Part shown: positions 24,501 to 30,863 of the stretch, piece after piece
How positions within the stretch are numbered: position 1 is the first letter of the stretch
Layout of the letters: every line of letters begins with the position of its first letter
NCBI GenBank assembly: GCA_031213475.1
Contig: JARUPZ010000015.1
Span: 9,948,528 to 10,012,527 of the forward strand
Direction: 5' to 3'
Origin: Nereocystis luetkeana
Taxonomy: Eukaryota; Sar; Phaeophyceae; Laminariales; Laminariaceae
DNA: 64,000 nt
Notes under the pieces: model-generated
Told to the model about the DNA's origin: nothing
The model's input: only the letters and a program-made list of their open reading frames with translations
The model's database searches: none
Translations under genes and position numbers: made by a program

Positions 24501-25554
24501 TCAACCATCGAAATTGACCGCCGAACACGACCATTGAAGTGGGGTATCGAGATCGACCTGATCTGAACGAACGGCTATGTACTATGCCTTTGTTCCGTTG
24601 TCGACAACCCTTCAGGAGGCGAGCAACTTCGGGGAACGGGATCGCTAGTGGGAGTGGAAGTGGAAGCCAGGGCTCTAAGCCGCCAGCCCCGGTTGGCGCA
24701 GCAGCGGCGGCGGCCGCGGCTGGGTTGGCAGGAAAGGCTGAACAGACGTTGTCGATGGAAGGGGCGGGAGCGGGGGCAGCGGTGGGCGCGGGAAACCTGG
24801 AGGGGAGTGGGGCTTCGGGAGCCGATGATGCGGGCGTGGTGCCGATGGATGACGAGGTGGGTGAAGGGGGGTGATCGTGGTTTTAGGTATGGTACAGCTT
24901 TTGTTTGCGGGGTGGGGGGAGGTGTACTCTTGTTCTTGTCATGCATGGCCGTGGTCGTATGACCATAGACCCTCGCATCCTTGGCATACTGGGACGAGGC
25001 ACGTCGGGATTTCACCGACCAGGGAGGGGGGGAGGGGGGGGTGTTTCAGGCACTTTTGTTCGGGGAGGGGGGGAGGTGAATATAGTATTGTGGGTTTTGG
25101 TTTTGATGTATTTGTTTGCCGAGGAGGGGGTGATTATGGGTTTGAGTGCGGTACTCTGCTTGCGGGAGAGGGGGTGCTTGAGGTGTTGGTACTCTTCCGG
25201 GGGGGGGGGCTAGGAGAGGGAAGGACACGTTTGGCAGTAGGAGTGAACGGGTAAAATCATTGTTCTTTGAATTCCCTGTGCGGTTTCGGCCCGCAAGCGA
25301 TCGAATTTACGGAGTGAACTCAAAGCAAGCACATCTCTCTCTCCGCTCGAGAGTTTTTGTTTCGGGAAAAACTAGCTCAACCTTGTTGCTCTTGTGTTGC
25401 TTCTCCTACCCCCCCTTCCCCCCCGTCCTTACTCGTCATGAATACAAATTCAGGTAACCAGGTTGGGGAAGCGTCGCGCGTCGAGTGATGGCGAGAATGG
25501 TGAGACAAACGACACGGACAACGACGGAGGAACGTCGGCGGGAGAGGCCAGAAA
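426..25554 (+). CDS. SIN3: SIN3-like transcriptional corepressor, internal part of a giant gene
   Basis: SIN3 is the nuclear scaffold of a histone deacetylase corepressor complex; PAH domains bind repressors and a central domain binds the deacetylase. The PAH domains and the central domain are not in this window. Proposed exons: 426-578, 1830-1968, 3296-3460, 4207-4395, 5349-5447, 17643-17825, 18598-18666, 20083-20166, 20518-20600, 21309-21429, 21681-22199, 22813-22913, 23272-23512, 24123-24223, 24616-24856 and 25454-25554. All junctions are phase-compatible. Recognition rests on the order of blocks compared with animal and fungal SIN3: PHVTLVYPP, then LYVLMRLHHVLCERL (animal WYIFMRLHQILCLRL), then FMLFSLDKVMDCFMRQL (animal IAFTMDKLIQSIVRQL), then LLMELI. 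The introns of 12.2 kb (5448-17642) and at least 9 kb after 25554 are very large. Identity comes from remembered family patterns, not a search. The start codon is outside the window. Confidence 0.75.
1140..1310 (+). repeat. Two-copy direct repeat of about 85 bp
   Basis: Both copies run from CCCATACTAGTG through CTAGTATGGGTAT-TATCGTAT and TCAAATAT/ACAAATAT to CTTTGTTTG. They differ at several positions, so the duplication is not very recent. Confidence 0.7.
1365..1757 (-). repeat. R1 dispersed repeat, reverse copy
   Basis: Reverse complement of the family seen in full at 37262-37770, 50818-51360 and 51361-51910. It begins (in element sense) with a poly-G run and the words ATGCATGGCCGTAGTCGTATG, CGGGTTTTCACCGACCA and AAGCGxxAAGCGCCGTGAGG. 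It carries TACCTGGTA at 1408-1416, absent at the matching site of the 37.6-kb copy. Confidence 0.8.
1830..1968 (+). CDS. SIN3: Candidate SIN3 exon b
   Basis: A 139-bp open segment after the acceptor ending CACTACAG, with a pyrimidine-rich run before it, and ending CACAG before GTGGAG. It enters in phase 2 and leaves in phase 0, exactly what is needed to link exon a to exon c. The product begins TLPILRAWMGGLLSWEEK, which could follow KAKMLR as the helix that in other SIN3 proteins carries a W..F/L..LL pattern. It sits beside an R1 repeat copy, so it could instead be repeat-derived. Confidence 0.5.
1969..3295. other. Intron, no gene seen
   Basis: AT-rich DNA with TACCTGGTA words at 2300 and 2484, and a purine-rich G run at 3080-3118. 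No exon is supported; open frames here are short and lack motifs. Confidence 0.5.
3296..3460 (+). CDS. SIN3: Candidate SIN3 exon c
   Basis: A 165-bp exon, phase 0 on both sides, between a strong polypyrimidine acceptor (CTTCTTCCTCCAG) and donor GTGAGT. It encodes VLLRTGQARV, a Pro/Gly-rich stretch, then a hydrophobic/acidic tail containing VMVSTGERVAVDAKEILL. No family motif is recognised; the position corresponds to the variable linker of SIN3. Splice sites and frame continuity support it. Confidence 0.6.
3540..3660 (+). repeat. R1 repeat head, diverged
   Basis: Poly-G followed by TACTCATGCAATGCATGATCG, then TACCGGGACGGAGCACGTC and TTTACCGACCAGGCAGG. Matches the first 110 bp of R1, in the intron between exons c and d. 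Confidence 0.65.
4090..4180 (+). repeat. (TCCC)n pyrimidine microsatellite
   Basis: A CCCTCCCTCCC run from about 4133 to 4178, directly upstream of the exon d acceptor, so it probably doubles as its polypyrimidine tract. Confidence 0.8.
4207..4395 (+). CDS. SIN3: SIN3 exon d, acidic Gly/Ser linker
   Basis: A 189-bp exon, phase 0 on both sides. The acceptor CCGAAG follows a (TCCC)n pyrimidine tract of about 60 bp and the donor is GTAGCT. The product is low-complexity: SPLSEEGGGDGGGG, then SESEMDVDGGVDLGPLL, ending ERMMLCTQ. Animal SIN3 has an equivalent acidic MDVD-containing linker just before the FYVNNNWYIFMRLH helix, encoded here by the next exon. Confidence 0.65.
5349..5447 (+). CDS. SIN3: SIN3 exon e (LYVLMRLHHVLCERL helix)
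   Basis: A 99-bp exon, phase 0 on both sides (acceptor AACAG, donor GTCAGA). It encodes ELYVLMRLHHVLCERL followed by GKAVSLAEEAKARKASQ. This is the most diagnostic exon: the motif Y-[IV]-[FL]-[MF]-R-L-H-x-[IVT]-L-x-x-R-[LI] is a hallmark of the SIN3 C-terminal region (animal WYIFMRLHQILCLRL, then a charged helix). Confidence 0.85.
6250..6605 (+). mobile_element. SINE-like element S2, tRNA-headed copy
   Basis: The head (6252-6335) looks like a pol III promoter: a box-A-like TGGTTCAGTCG and a box-B-like AATCGAATCCC about 45 bp later. The body holds GTCGACGAGGGAAGG and CCCCGGATCTGAGTTACGACT. The tail is A-rich (GGGAAAAAAAGAAGAAGAAA). Truncated copies on the other strand lie at 9680-9890 and 51945-52150. 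Head assignment is by eye. Confidence 0.6.
7140..7360 (+). pseudogene. Displaced copy of the SIN3 exon f acceptor and 5' half
   Basis: 7253-7355 resembles 17643-17745: shared stretches include ATCGCTCGxGAG, GGCGAGTCGGAGGAGGAT and GGCATGGGAGC. Upstream, GTCTACATGATCT and a GGCACACAG acceptor resemble the real intron end. Translation gives AREIGESEEDKLVQALGMGA against AREGGESEEDELVRALGMGA. No intact continuation, so it is treated as a pseudo-exon. Confidence 0.7.
7365..7500 (-). repeat. Two inverted tandem copies of the exon f segment
   Basis: 7369-7427 and 7432-7500 are both reverse complements of the 7283-7350 segment (shared in antisense: GGAGGAGGA-AAGCTGGTG and CGAGCTCTGGGCAC). With the forward copy they can form a hairpin with arms of roughly 65 bp. 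Confidence 0.75.
8990..9095 (+). repeat. CCCAC-rich minisatellite
   Basis: Irregular repeats of CCCACCCACAC and CACTCACCATCCCACC. Similar CCCA arrays occur at 12960-13030 and 35840-35880. Confidence 0.75.
9680..9890 (-). mobile_element. SINE-like element S2, truncated copy
   Basis: Reverse complement of the body and tail of the 6.3-kb element: AGTCGTAACTCAGATTCGGGG, TTTTTATCGTGAGAAC and CTTCCCTCGTCGACT are shared in antisense. The tRNA-like head is missing, consistent with 5' truncation. Confidence 0.65.
10145..10195 (+). repeat. Interstitial telomere-like tract (CCCTAA)n
   Basis: About eight CCCTAA/CCCTGA units with one or two substitutions. Internal to the window, so a relict or repair insertion, not a chromosome end. 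Confidence 0.8.
10545..12400 (-). mobile_element. 5'-truncated LINE copy with 3' UTR
   Basis: 11706-12400 in antisense encodes the C-terminal part of a non-LTR retrotransposon ORF2 (MLRAEVIETSFYGCVTWSPS; LLRCIGWRKRK; later GGQEWDWMRYLEEDL). It is about as long and similar as the 28.27-28.92 kb part of the other copy. 10545-11640 shares 3' UTR words with 27776-28260, such as CAGTCCGTGGTCGCAGGACA. A TACCTGGTA at 12058-12066 adds 7 bp and breaks the frame relative to the other copy. The RT domain itself is missing. Confidence 0.75.
12670..13060 (+). repeat. GCGAACGA-type degenerate repeat and CCCA array
   Basis: GAACGGACGATCGGCGGTCG and similar words repeat irregularly to 12840, and CCCACACCCAC units follow at 12965-13035. 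A similar pairing occurs at 35450-35600 and 35840-35880. Open frames across it are compositional. Confidence 0.5.
13075..13320 (+). repeat. CAGCAGTA-rich array
   Basis: Irregular CAGCAG and CAGCAGTA words, often as TACAGCAG or GCAGCAGTA, interspersed with short unique sequence. This is the densest cluster of the CAGCAG word that is scattered elsewhere in the window. Confidence 0.7.
14040..15920. repeat. ACTTCC/GGAAGT degenerate satellite with alternating orientation
   Basis: Built from ACTTCCAT-type words in blocks of opposite orientation: ACTTCC at 14090-14160, GGAAGT at 14160-14290, ACTTCC at 14340-14810, GGAAGT at 14840-15180, ACTTCC at 15660-15850 and GGAAGT at 15855-15920. A longer unit with TACGTCCGCAGACGCTTCC occurs in both orientations. 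A MITE interrupts it at 15183-15613. The ORFs here are artefacts. Confidence 0.8.
15183..15613. mobile_element. Tourist/Harbinger-like MITE, 431 bp
   Basis: Flanked by TTA at 15180-15182 and 15614-15616. Ends are GGGTGTGTCATAACCCCC and GGGAGTTAAGACACACCC, inverted repeats of about 18 bp with two mismatches. TTA duplication and GGG-starting termini are typical of PIF/Harbinger-derived MITEs. No transposase inside. Inserted into the ACTTCC satellite, so it is younger than that array. Confidence 0.8.
16455..16612 (+). repeat. R3 dispersed repeat
   Basis: Matches 40140-40300: ACGTGCGCTGTCAAGG, CCGAGTGTTCCACACTAAA and TGTCTCCTAATATCTTT-like words in the same order. Function unknown. Confidence 0.65.
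16895..16999. mobile_element. TA-flanked MITE, 105 bp
   Basis: Perfect inverted ends: TACGGGGGACCATAGT at 16893-16908 and its reverse complement at 16986-17001. If the outer TA on each side is the target duplication, the element is 16895-16999. TA duplication suggests a Tc1/mariner-type origin. Confidence 0.7.
17643..17825 (+). CDS. SIN3: SIN3 exon f
   Basis: A 183-bp exon, phase 0 on both sides (acceptor GCTCACAG, donor GTGAGG). It encodes VDHPQNPIAREGG, an acidic stretch ESEEDELVRALGMGAP, then ALEGYRGLLTILYAFADKAPSE. The last part matches the SIN3 pattern Y..[FL]L..[VL]..LLDG.ID that precedes the ED..R stretch in the next exon. The splice site and 5' half of this exon also exist as a displaced copy near 7.14-7.36 kb. 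Confidence 0.75.
17880..18125 (+). repeat. Minisatellite, core GATCTAGAGCATATAGATCA
   Basis: About six degenerate units of 40-50 bp with TGTAGGTCTGATCTA and AGCATATAGATCA. Lies in the SIN3 intron after exon f. Confidence 0.75.
18598..18666 (+). CDS. SIN3: SIN3 micro-exon g
   Basis: A 69-bp exon, phase 0 on both sides, between GTGCAG and GTGGGT. It encodes LKLEDAVQLTVGNDGFMLFS then LDK. It corresponds to animal SIN3 [22 protein letters not shown], and the reading continues directly into the next exon (VMDCFMRQL). Strong match by order and residue pattern despite its short length. Confidence 0.8.
18667..20082. other. SIN3: SIN3 intron between exons g and h
   Basis: Donor GTGGGT to acceptor TTTTCAG. 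Holds a GATA microsatellite at 19536-19585 and T/G-rich DNA at 19750-20080. Open frames at 19138-19697 on both strands show no motif and no phase reason to be exons. Confidence 0.5.
19536..19590 (+). repeat. (GATA)n microsatellite
   Basis: GATAGATAGATA with one GATG interruption and a CATA end. Confidence 0.9.
20083..20166 (+). CDS. SIN3: SIN3 exon h
   Basis: An 84-bp exon, phase 0 on both sides (acceptor GTTTTCAG, donor GTACTG). It encodes VMDCFMRQLKRVVDDSPSTK and then MLQVWQHQ. It matches the SIN3 helix LIQSIVRQLQHIVSDE that follows the TMDK motif. Confidence 0.8.
20518..20600 (+). CDS. SIN3: SIN3 exon i
   Basis: An 83-bp exon entering in phase 0 and leaving in phase 2 (acceptor GCACAG, donor GTCAGC). 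It encodes PTRYLSECRRIVKGRPSNLF with an N-terminal AGLGRSQ. Its place corresponds to the animal SIN3 stretch around YQRKAEQLMSDENCFKLMF, with NLFR aligning to NCFK. Confidence 0.65.
21309..21429 (+). CDS. SIN3: SIN3 exon j (LLMELI block)
   Basis: A 121-bp exon entering in phase 2, which fits exon i, and leaving in phase 0 (acceptor CGCGCAG, donor GTGTGT). It encodes LQWSAASDGCDGCCSLLMEL then IVPSNHSGSGSAPAHSYSEE. The first part aligns with LMFIQSQGQVQLTIELL of animal SIN3; the second is a Ser/Gly linker like the acidic one that follows in animals. Confidence 0.7.
21681..22199 (+). CDS. SIN3: SIN3 linker exon k1 (Ser/Gly/Ala-rich)
   Basis: A 519-bp exon, phase 0 on both sides, from the acceptor CTGCACACAG to GATGACGAG before GTTGGT. 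The product is a disordered Ser/Thr/Gly/Ala-rich segment (TSSTSTSVGASSPGSVAES; GSGSGSQGSKPP; ending VVPMDDE). Its 3' 215 bp are the copy-1 version of the tandem module repeated at 23272 and 24616. An ATG at 21609 is in frame, so a separate start is an alternative. Confidence 0.6.
22813..22913 (+). CDS. SIN3: SIN3 linker exon l1
   Basis: A 101-bp exon entering in phase 0 and leaving in phase 2 (acceptor AATTCAG, donor GTGAGT). It encodes VARLGKRRASSDGENRDTSD followed by an acidic/basic tail ending TTRK, a hydrophilic, probably disordered piece. Two further copies lie at 24123 and 25454. Confidence 0.6.
22920..23240 (+). repeat. Intronic minisatellite, core ATCGAGATCGACCATCGAA
   Basis: Degenerate tandem words such as GACCATCGAAATTGAACATC and CATCGAGATCGGCCATTG fill the intron after exon l1. 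The same array is present after l2 (24225-24560) and l3 (25556-25885) as part of the larger duplication, with copy-number differences. Confidence 0.75.
23272..23512 (+). CDS. SIN3: SIN3 linker exon k2 (tandem copy)
   Basis: A 241-bp copy of the 3' part of exon k1 with its own acceptor (CCCTTCAG), entering in phase 2 and leaving in phase 0 at GACGAG before GTTGGT. It begins RRATSGNGIASGSGSGSQGS and ends VVPMDDE. An Ala run encoded by GCAGCGGCGGCGGCCGCG is longer than in copy 1. The phase fits exon l1 exactly. Confidence 0.6.
24123..24223 (+). CDS. SIN3: SIN3 linker exon l2 (tandem copy)
   Basis: A 101-bp copy of exon l1 with the same splice sites and phase (0 in, 2 out). It encodes VTRLGKRRASSDGENGDTSD and ends RARK. 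The low divergence from l1 points to a recent duplication. Confidence 0.6.
24616..24856 (+). CDS. SIN3: SIN3 linker exon k3 (tandem copy)
   Basis: A 241-bp third copy of the k module (2 in, 0 out), ending GACGAG before a stronger GTGGGT donor. A serine-valine-glutamate stretch in copy 2 is changed to Gly-Ala-Asp-Asp here; the reading frame is intact. Confidence 0.6.
25454..25554 (+). CDS. SIN3: SIN3 linker exon l3 (tandem copy)
   Basis: A 101-bp third copy of the l module (0 in, 2 out; donor GTGAGT), ending EARK. A following k acceptor survives at 25927, but an in-frame TGA follows within 25 bp, so the next real exon must be farther downstream. Confidence 0.55.
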
Positions 25555-25989
25555 GTGAGTTTAGAAACTGTTCATCGAGATCGGACAGCGCGATTGGACA
25601 TTGGCCATCGAGATTGCACATCGAGGTCGACCATCGAAGTTGAACATCGAGATCGGTCATTGAAGCGGAGCATCGAGATCGGCCATCGAGCTTGATTATC
25701 GAGATCGACCATCGAAACTGAACACAGAGACCGACCATCAAACGTCGAGATCGGCATGTAAAGTTTAAGCCACCACATTCACACCTTCAAAATGCGTATC
25801 GACCATCGTCATCAACCATCGAAATTGACCGCCGAACACGACCATTGAAATCGGGTATCGAGACCGACCTGATCTGACCGAACGGCTGTGTACCATGTCT
25901 TTGTTCCGTTGTCGACAACCCTTCAGGAGGCGAAGGAAGGACGCATGAAGGAAGAACAAGGCACACGGAGGAGAGAGGGGTGTGTGTTC

Positions 25990-26200
25990 GATATCATGCA
26001 TGGCCGTAGTCCTATAGGGCGGGTCGTATTTATTGGTGGCTTTCCTCAGTCATTTGACCAGTGACCACGCATCCCTTTCAAGACGGAGCAGTCGTACGAG
26101 TGGGGGGGGGGGGGTTACTCATGTGTCGCTTCCCTTAGTCGTTTGACCATTGCCCACGCATCCCTTTCGACCCTTTCGAGACAGAGCACGAGGGGTGTGG
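25990..26200 (+). repeat. R1-related repeat heads
   Basis: ATCATGCATGGCCGTAGTC, then two rounds of GTCATTTGACCA / GTCGTTTGACCATTG with CCCACGCATCCCTTTCGA, beside a poly-G run at 26102-26114. The same variant is at 49895-49990. After this, 26200-26470 is G-rich and unexplained. Confidence 0.6.
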
Positions 26201-26479
26201 GAAGTAGGCCATGCCGTGGTGGGGCAAGCGGAGGGGTTAGATGGATAAGGCTGTTGGGGACAGGAGTTTAGTTGTTTTTATGGGCGAGGGCAACTGTGTT
26301 GGAAGTAAGCCATGTCGTGGTAGGTCAAGGAAAGGGGGTGGATGGGTGAAAAGGTTGGGCAAAGGCTTTGTTTGAGCGTTTGGGGGAGGGCAATGTGCAG
26401 AGATAAGATGGTCAGGAATTAAAAAGTCCTGAAAGTTGTTATTGATTGCCAGAGGTTTTATACATTTTTGGGTTGGAAG

Positions 26480-27560
26480 TTCGCATCACGGGTGTGACGC
26501 AGCGTGGTTTCGTGTATCGCGGCATGGCCCGGCGGCAGGGTGGAATGCAGCAAAACGTGTGGCGTAGCGTGCCCTAGTTCGAGCGTGCCATGTAGCGTGG
26601 CGTGGTGTGCAATTTGGCGTACCTAGCGCTGCACGTAGCGCGGTGTGCAGTGTGCAGTGTGGCGTAGCGCGCAGGGTGGTCTTGCGTGCAGCGTGGCCAA
26701 ATGTGTGGCGTGTGGCGTAGCGAGTAGCAAGTGGCGTGGTGTGCAACATCATGCAGCGCGCAGTGTGGCGTGGCGTACAACTTCGTCTAGCGTGCAACGG
26801 TGTGTAGCGTGCAGCGTGGTGTAGCGTGCAGCGTGGGGTAGCGTGCACCGCAGCGTAGCGTGTAGAGTCACGTGGCGTGCAGCGTTGCGTAGCGTGCAGG
26901 GTCACGTAGCCTGGCGTAGCTTGGTGCGCAGCAGAAGCAGCAGCAGCGGTAGGGGCCTGCCGTGCAGCGTGGGGTACCGTAGCGTAAAACGTCGTGTAGC
27001 GTGGCGTAGCGTACAGTGCAATGTCATGTAGCGTGGCGTGTTTGGCGTGGCGCGTAGCCCGCACCGTGGCGTTGCGTGGCATGCAATGTCATGTAGCGTG
27101 GCGTGTGATGTGCTTGGCGTGGTTGGCGTTGGACATGGCGTTCAGCGTGGCGTAGCGTATCATGCAACGTCGTGTAGCGTGGTTCGCGTGGCGCGTAGCG
27201 TGCTGAGTGCCACAGCGTGGCGTGACGTGTGGCGTGGGGTGTGGCGCGGCGTGTGTCGGGGTTTGTGTCACGCGTAGCTTGCAGCATGGCTTAGAGTAGC
27301 GTGCAACGTCGTGTATCGTGATCGCCGTGGCGCGTAGCCTGCTGGGTGGCGTAGCGTATAGAGCAGTGTAGCGTAGTGTGCAGCGTGGCGTTGCGTAGCG
27401 TGCAACGTCTCGAAGCATGGCGTTTGGCGTGGCGTGGGGCACGGTTGGCATGGTGCAAAGCTTACCGCGTGGCGTTGCGTGGCGTGCAACGTCGTGTAGC
27501 GTGGTGTGGCGTGGCATGTGGTGCGTAGCGTGCAGGGTGGCGTAGCGTATAACGAGATAT
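26480..27560 (+). repeat. 1.1-kb minisatellite, core GCGTAGCGTGCA / GTGGCGTAGCGT
   Basis: Hundreds of bases of degenerate GTGGCGTAGCGTGCAACGTCG-like units with occasional variant insertions (for example CAGCAGAAGCAGCAGCAG at 26930). It produces long open frames on both strands that repeat the same words and are not genes. Confidence 0.9.
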
Positions 27561-27775
27561 ACCATACCATAGGGTATAGGGCAACAGCTAACAACTATTA
27601 ATTATATAGCATCGTTTCTGAGGCTGCTCACTGGTAGAACCCTATACCAGTAGTACTATTACTACCAATACTACTATTACCACTAGGCTGGTCACCACCA
27701 TATCATATACTAGGTACTACACTTCTATCTGTAGTAGCACTACTAGGCTGAACACTGGTGGAACTACTGCTGTAT

Positions 27776-30395
27776 TTTTGTTGTTGTTGTTCTCACATTA
27801 ACTCACAATACACTGCAGTCCGTGGTCGCAGGACAGGCTCCAATAACTCTGGAGTGGAAGAAATACCTCGGTAGTAAAACAGAGGCAGAAACAAAAATAC
27901 AAGCCTACGCACTCCACCACTGCGGACACCAGGGAAGCAAAAAGGAGACTATTTATAGCAGACAAAAACCTAAAAAAGAAGATGAAGCGAAGCAAAAAAA
28001 CAAAAAAAAAACAGAAGCAGGTAGCAAAACGCAAAAAAGACAAAACGGACCATACTAACAGAGACACAAAGAGGTACAAACGGGAATGAAAGAAAGATGA
28101 AAACAAGAGGAGACAAAAAAGCGATAATCACGGGCGGGGGGGGAAGAAAATACGAAAGGCAGGCACTGGAGCATACAGACACGCAAAGTTGCTCAGGTAG
28201 CACCATGCTAGTTACTTGGGTCCCAAAGAAGGGAGTGCATCATGACGGATGATGGCCATAACCAGGCTTCAGTTTGTTGGGTAGACCGACACCCCCCCCT
28301 CCCCCCCCCCGTTCCCCCTCGTCCCCCTTTCGCCCCCCCCCCCTTCCCTGCCATTCTGCGCACTCGCGTTGGCGTCAACGGCTGTGGTCGTTGTTGCAGC
28401 TATTCTTTGCCGTTCTGCCGATGCCTCCTTCTCATCTGTAAGCCATTTCCGCATGAAGGCCTCCGCCCCTTCCTCGACCCGTCGGAACCATCTGCCGGCT
28501 TTCTGTGCTGCCTCGCGCCACCCTTCGAGCTTGATGCCGAACTGCTTGAGGTCCTCCTCAAGGTACCTCATCCAGTCCCACTCCTGTCCTCCGGAGTAAC
28601 CCTTACCCCCAACCATCTCCCCAAACATCACCCCGGCAGACGCTCCTCTCCCATGCGTGTCACAAAGCCCGCAAACAAGAGCCTACGTCGGCGTACCGTC
28701 GTCTCAACGCTCTCAGATTTTGTCCTGAGAAGCGCGCTAGCATAGGATAGAATGTGGTCTTCACGCTTTGTTCGCCAGCCGATGCATCGGAGGAGCATCT
28801 TGTGGTGGACCTCCTGTAGCCTACCGTAATCAGTCTTGCTCGGGCTCCAAGTAACGCAACCGTAGAGCAACGGTTCGATCACCTCGGCTCTCAGCATTCG
28901 CACCTTCAGGCGTAGGCGCACACCCGGGCGGTCATAAATTTCTATCTTCTACCGTCCGAAGCATGCCCATGCCCTCTGGAGTCGACGCGTTACCTCGACA
29001 CTTCTGCCCGTCCAATCTGCGCTGATAGCCCCGCCCAGATACACAAACTCGGTAGTTTGTTTGTACACTTGGCCGGCTGCGGTGACGGTGAACGGCACGT
29101 TCCCCCCATCTTTCGTTTGCAGACACATTATCTCCGTCTTGGCCTCCGAGACCGTCAGGCCGAAAGCGGCACATGCAGACACGATCACCGTCATCATCCT
29201 CTCCAGGCCGTTGGGTGATCTCGATACTATGCCCGCATCGTCAGCATAGAGCATAGCCCACAGTGGCTGGGCCTCTTTATCATTCCCCTGTCCGTCGGCG
29301 TGCCCGGCCCGTGCCTTCCCCCTCTTCTTTTCCTTCTTCTCCTGGTTTTGTTGGAGTTGCACCAAGCTGTCCGTGATGGCTTTATCAGCAGCGAAACGTT
29401 TCTCCGCCACACGCAGCACCGCTGTAAAAAACATGTTGCACAACAATGGCGCGAGCACACACCCTTGCCGTAGGCCCCGTTTCACGTCGAACACATCTGA
29501 GCACTCGCCGTCATCCAGCCGCACGCATGCTCGCATGCTCGCATGCCGTCGTGGAATTGGCGGATAACGGTGAGCATTCTAGGTGGCACGCTAAAGCGAG
29601 CCAAGACAGCCCACAGGAGGGTTCGGTCGACGGAGTCATAGGCTTTGGTGAGGTCGACAAATCACTTGAACAGCGGAGTGTCCTTCTTCCTTGCCAATTC
29701 CTGCAAGCGTCGCACCACGAACATCATGTCGACCGTCGATCGTTCGGGCCTAAAGCCACACTGCTCCTCTGGCAGGATGCCTTCCCGTTCGCAGTAGTCG
29801 CTGAGTCGGTGCGCGATGATTTTGAGGAGTACTTTGCCGGCATGCGCGACAAGGGAAATGCCACGATAGTTACCACACTCCGTCCTGTCTTTCGTCTTGT
29901 GCAGCACATTAATCGTTGCATCCTTCCATTGCTGCGGCACGACCCCTCCCTTCCACACAGCGACGATAATCTCGTAGAAGCTTCCCAAGGCGTCCGAGTC
30001 TCCCTCGTCGGCCAGGACCTTCAGAAGTTTAGCTGGGAGACCATCAGGCCCAACCGCCTTGCGGTTCGCCATCGCCCTGATCGCGTCTTCCACCTCGTAT
30101 CTAGACGGGACGTCGTCCAGCGGACTGCACGAGGGCCAGACCTTGAGCTCATCGACGATAGTCGGGTCGAGGGTCGATGACTTGGTGTTTAGCAGCTTAT
30201 GGAACCACCTTACCCATCGTTCCCGGATGAGGTCTATGTCTCGTAGCAATCTACCTTCCTCGTCCCTGATGTACTGCGAATGGAAAGTCCTCTTTCCTTC
30301 CACATTCATCCCCTTAAGGTGCTTGTAGAACCCAAACTGATCGCCTTCTTGGATACGACTTTCGGGTTGACGGACGCATTCCTCGAAGAACAGTA
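27776..30395 (-). mobile_element. Defective non-LTR retrotransposon (LINE) with reverse transcriptase
   Basis: Antisense order: truncated 5' end near 30395; linker [17 protein letters not shown] motifs [53 protein letters not shown] and the catalytic LYADDAGIV; then WTGRSVEVTRRLQRAW, LLRCIGW and a tail with GGQEWDWMRYLEEDL; then a noncoding 3' part to about 27776. No endonuclease domain is present. Breaks: TGA at 29662-29664, a frameshift at 29520-29545 in an 8-bp GCATGCGA slippage run, TAG at 28949-28951, and a frame change near 28628. Clade not assigned. Confidence 0.9.
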
Positions 30396-30417
30396 CCTGG
30401 TATAGAAATACTACCAT
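28628..30417 (-). pseudogene. LINE ORF2 pseudogene (reverse transcriptase and C-terminal region)
   Basis: Would copy element RNA into DNA at the insertion site if intact. The RT core is complete by motif: the finger motif, the palm [10 protein letters not shown] and YADD aspartates, and the thumb-side TVSEAKTEIMCL. Two nonsense codons and a slippage frameshift make it inactive. The N-terminal endonuclease is lost. A conserved C-terminal region after RT (EVIEPLLYGCVTWSPSKT; LLRCIGWRTKREDHILSY) is shared with the 12-kb copy and, more weakly, the 32.3-kb copy. Confidence 0.85.
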
Positions 30418-30589
30418 GTGATGTACGTACCTGGTATTGATTTTTGGTTTTGGTGTTATTGTCTTTTAGTTTTTATTTTTCTGGTCTTGCTTGTGTTGTT
30501 GTGTTATCGTACCCGGTACGCTGGCATTTCACTCGCTTGACACTTGAATTTGCGATTATTTTTATTATTATTATTTCTCTTGCCATCCG

Positions 30590-30840
30590 ACAATGTGCAG
30601 CATGATCTTCAACATGGATCACTCATAACTTTCCCGAAAGAAGAAAACCTCGGAAACAAAAGGAAACCCATGCGCCAAGTCTACCTCCCTTCCGTTATGT
30701 TTTATTGCTTTGTCTTGCTCTGTCTCACGGTCTGTGACCACATAACCCTTTTTTCTCGTAGGATAAGGAATCAGGACGGGCACTGGGTGTGCTGATGAAG
30801 CTGGGTAGAAGGACGATTTAATGTGAACAACAACAACTAC
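30590..30840 (+). repeat. LINE 3'-end relative with (CAA)n tail
   Basis: 30765-30820 (GGGCACTGGGTGTGCTG ... GGGTAGAAGGACGATTTAATGTGAA) resembles the end of the 34.4- and 43.0-kb units, but the tail is CAACAACAACTACAACAAC instead of (CA)n. Evidence for related 3' termini that end in different simple repeats. Confidence 0.6.
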
Positions 30841-30863
30841 AACAACATAATAATACTACTATT

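Larger units (their letters stand above)
21970..25930 (+). repeat. Three-copy tandem duplication of a two-exon module, period about 1.31-1.34 kb
   Basis: The word TCGCTAGTGG recurs at 21991, 23298 and 24642. Each unit carries the k exon, an intron with an R1-type repeat head next to a poly-G tract, the l exon, and an intron made of degenerate CATCGAGATCGACCATCGAA repeats. Copies are highly similar throughout. The array ends at about 25930 with a partial fourth boundary. Confidence 0.85.

Noticed and set aside
26486-27594. ORFs of 80-200 codons on both strands
   Set aside because: Translated minisatellite; the same words (HATLHATPRYT-like) recur throughout with no domain.
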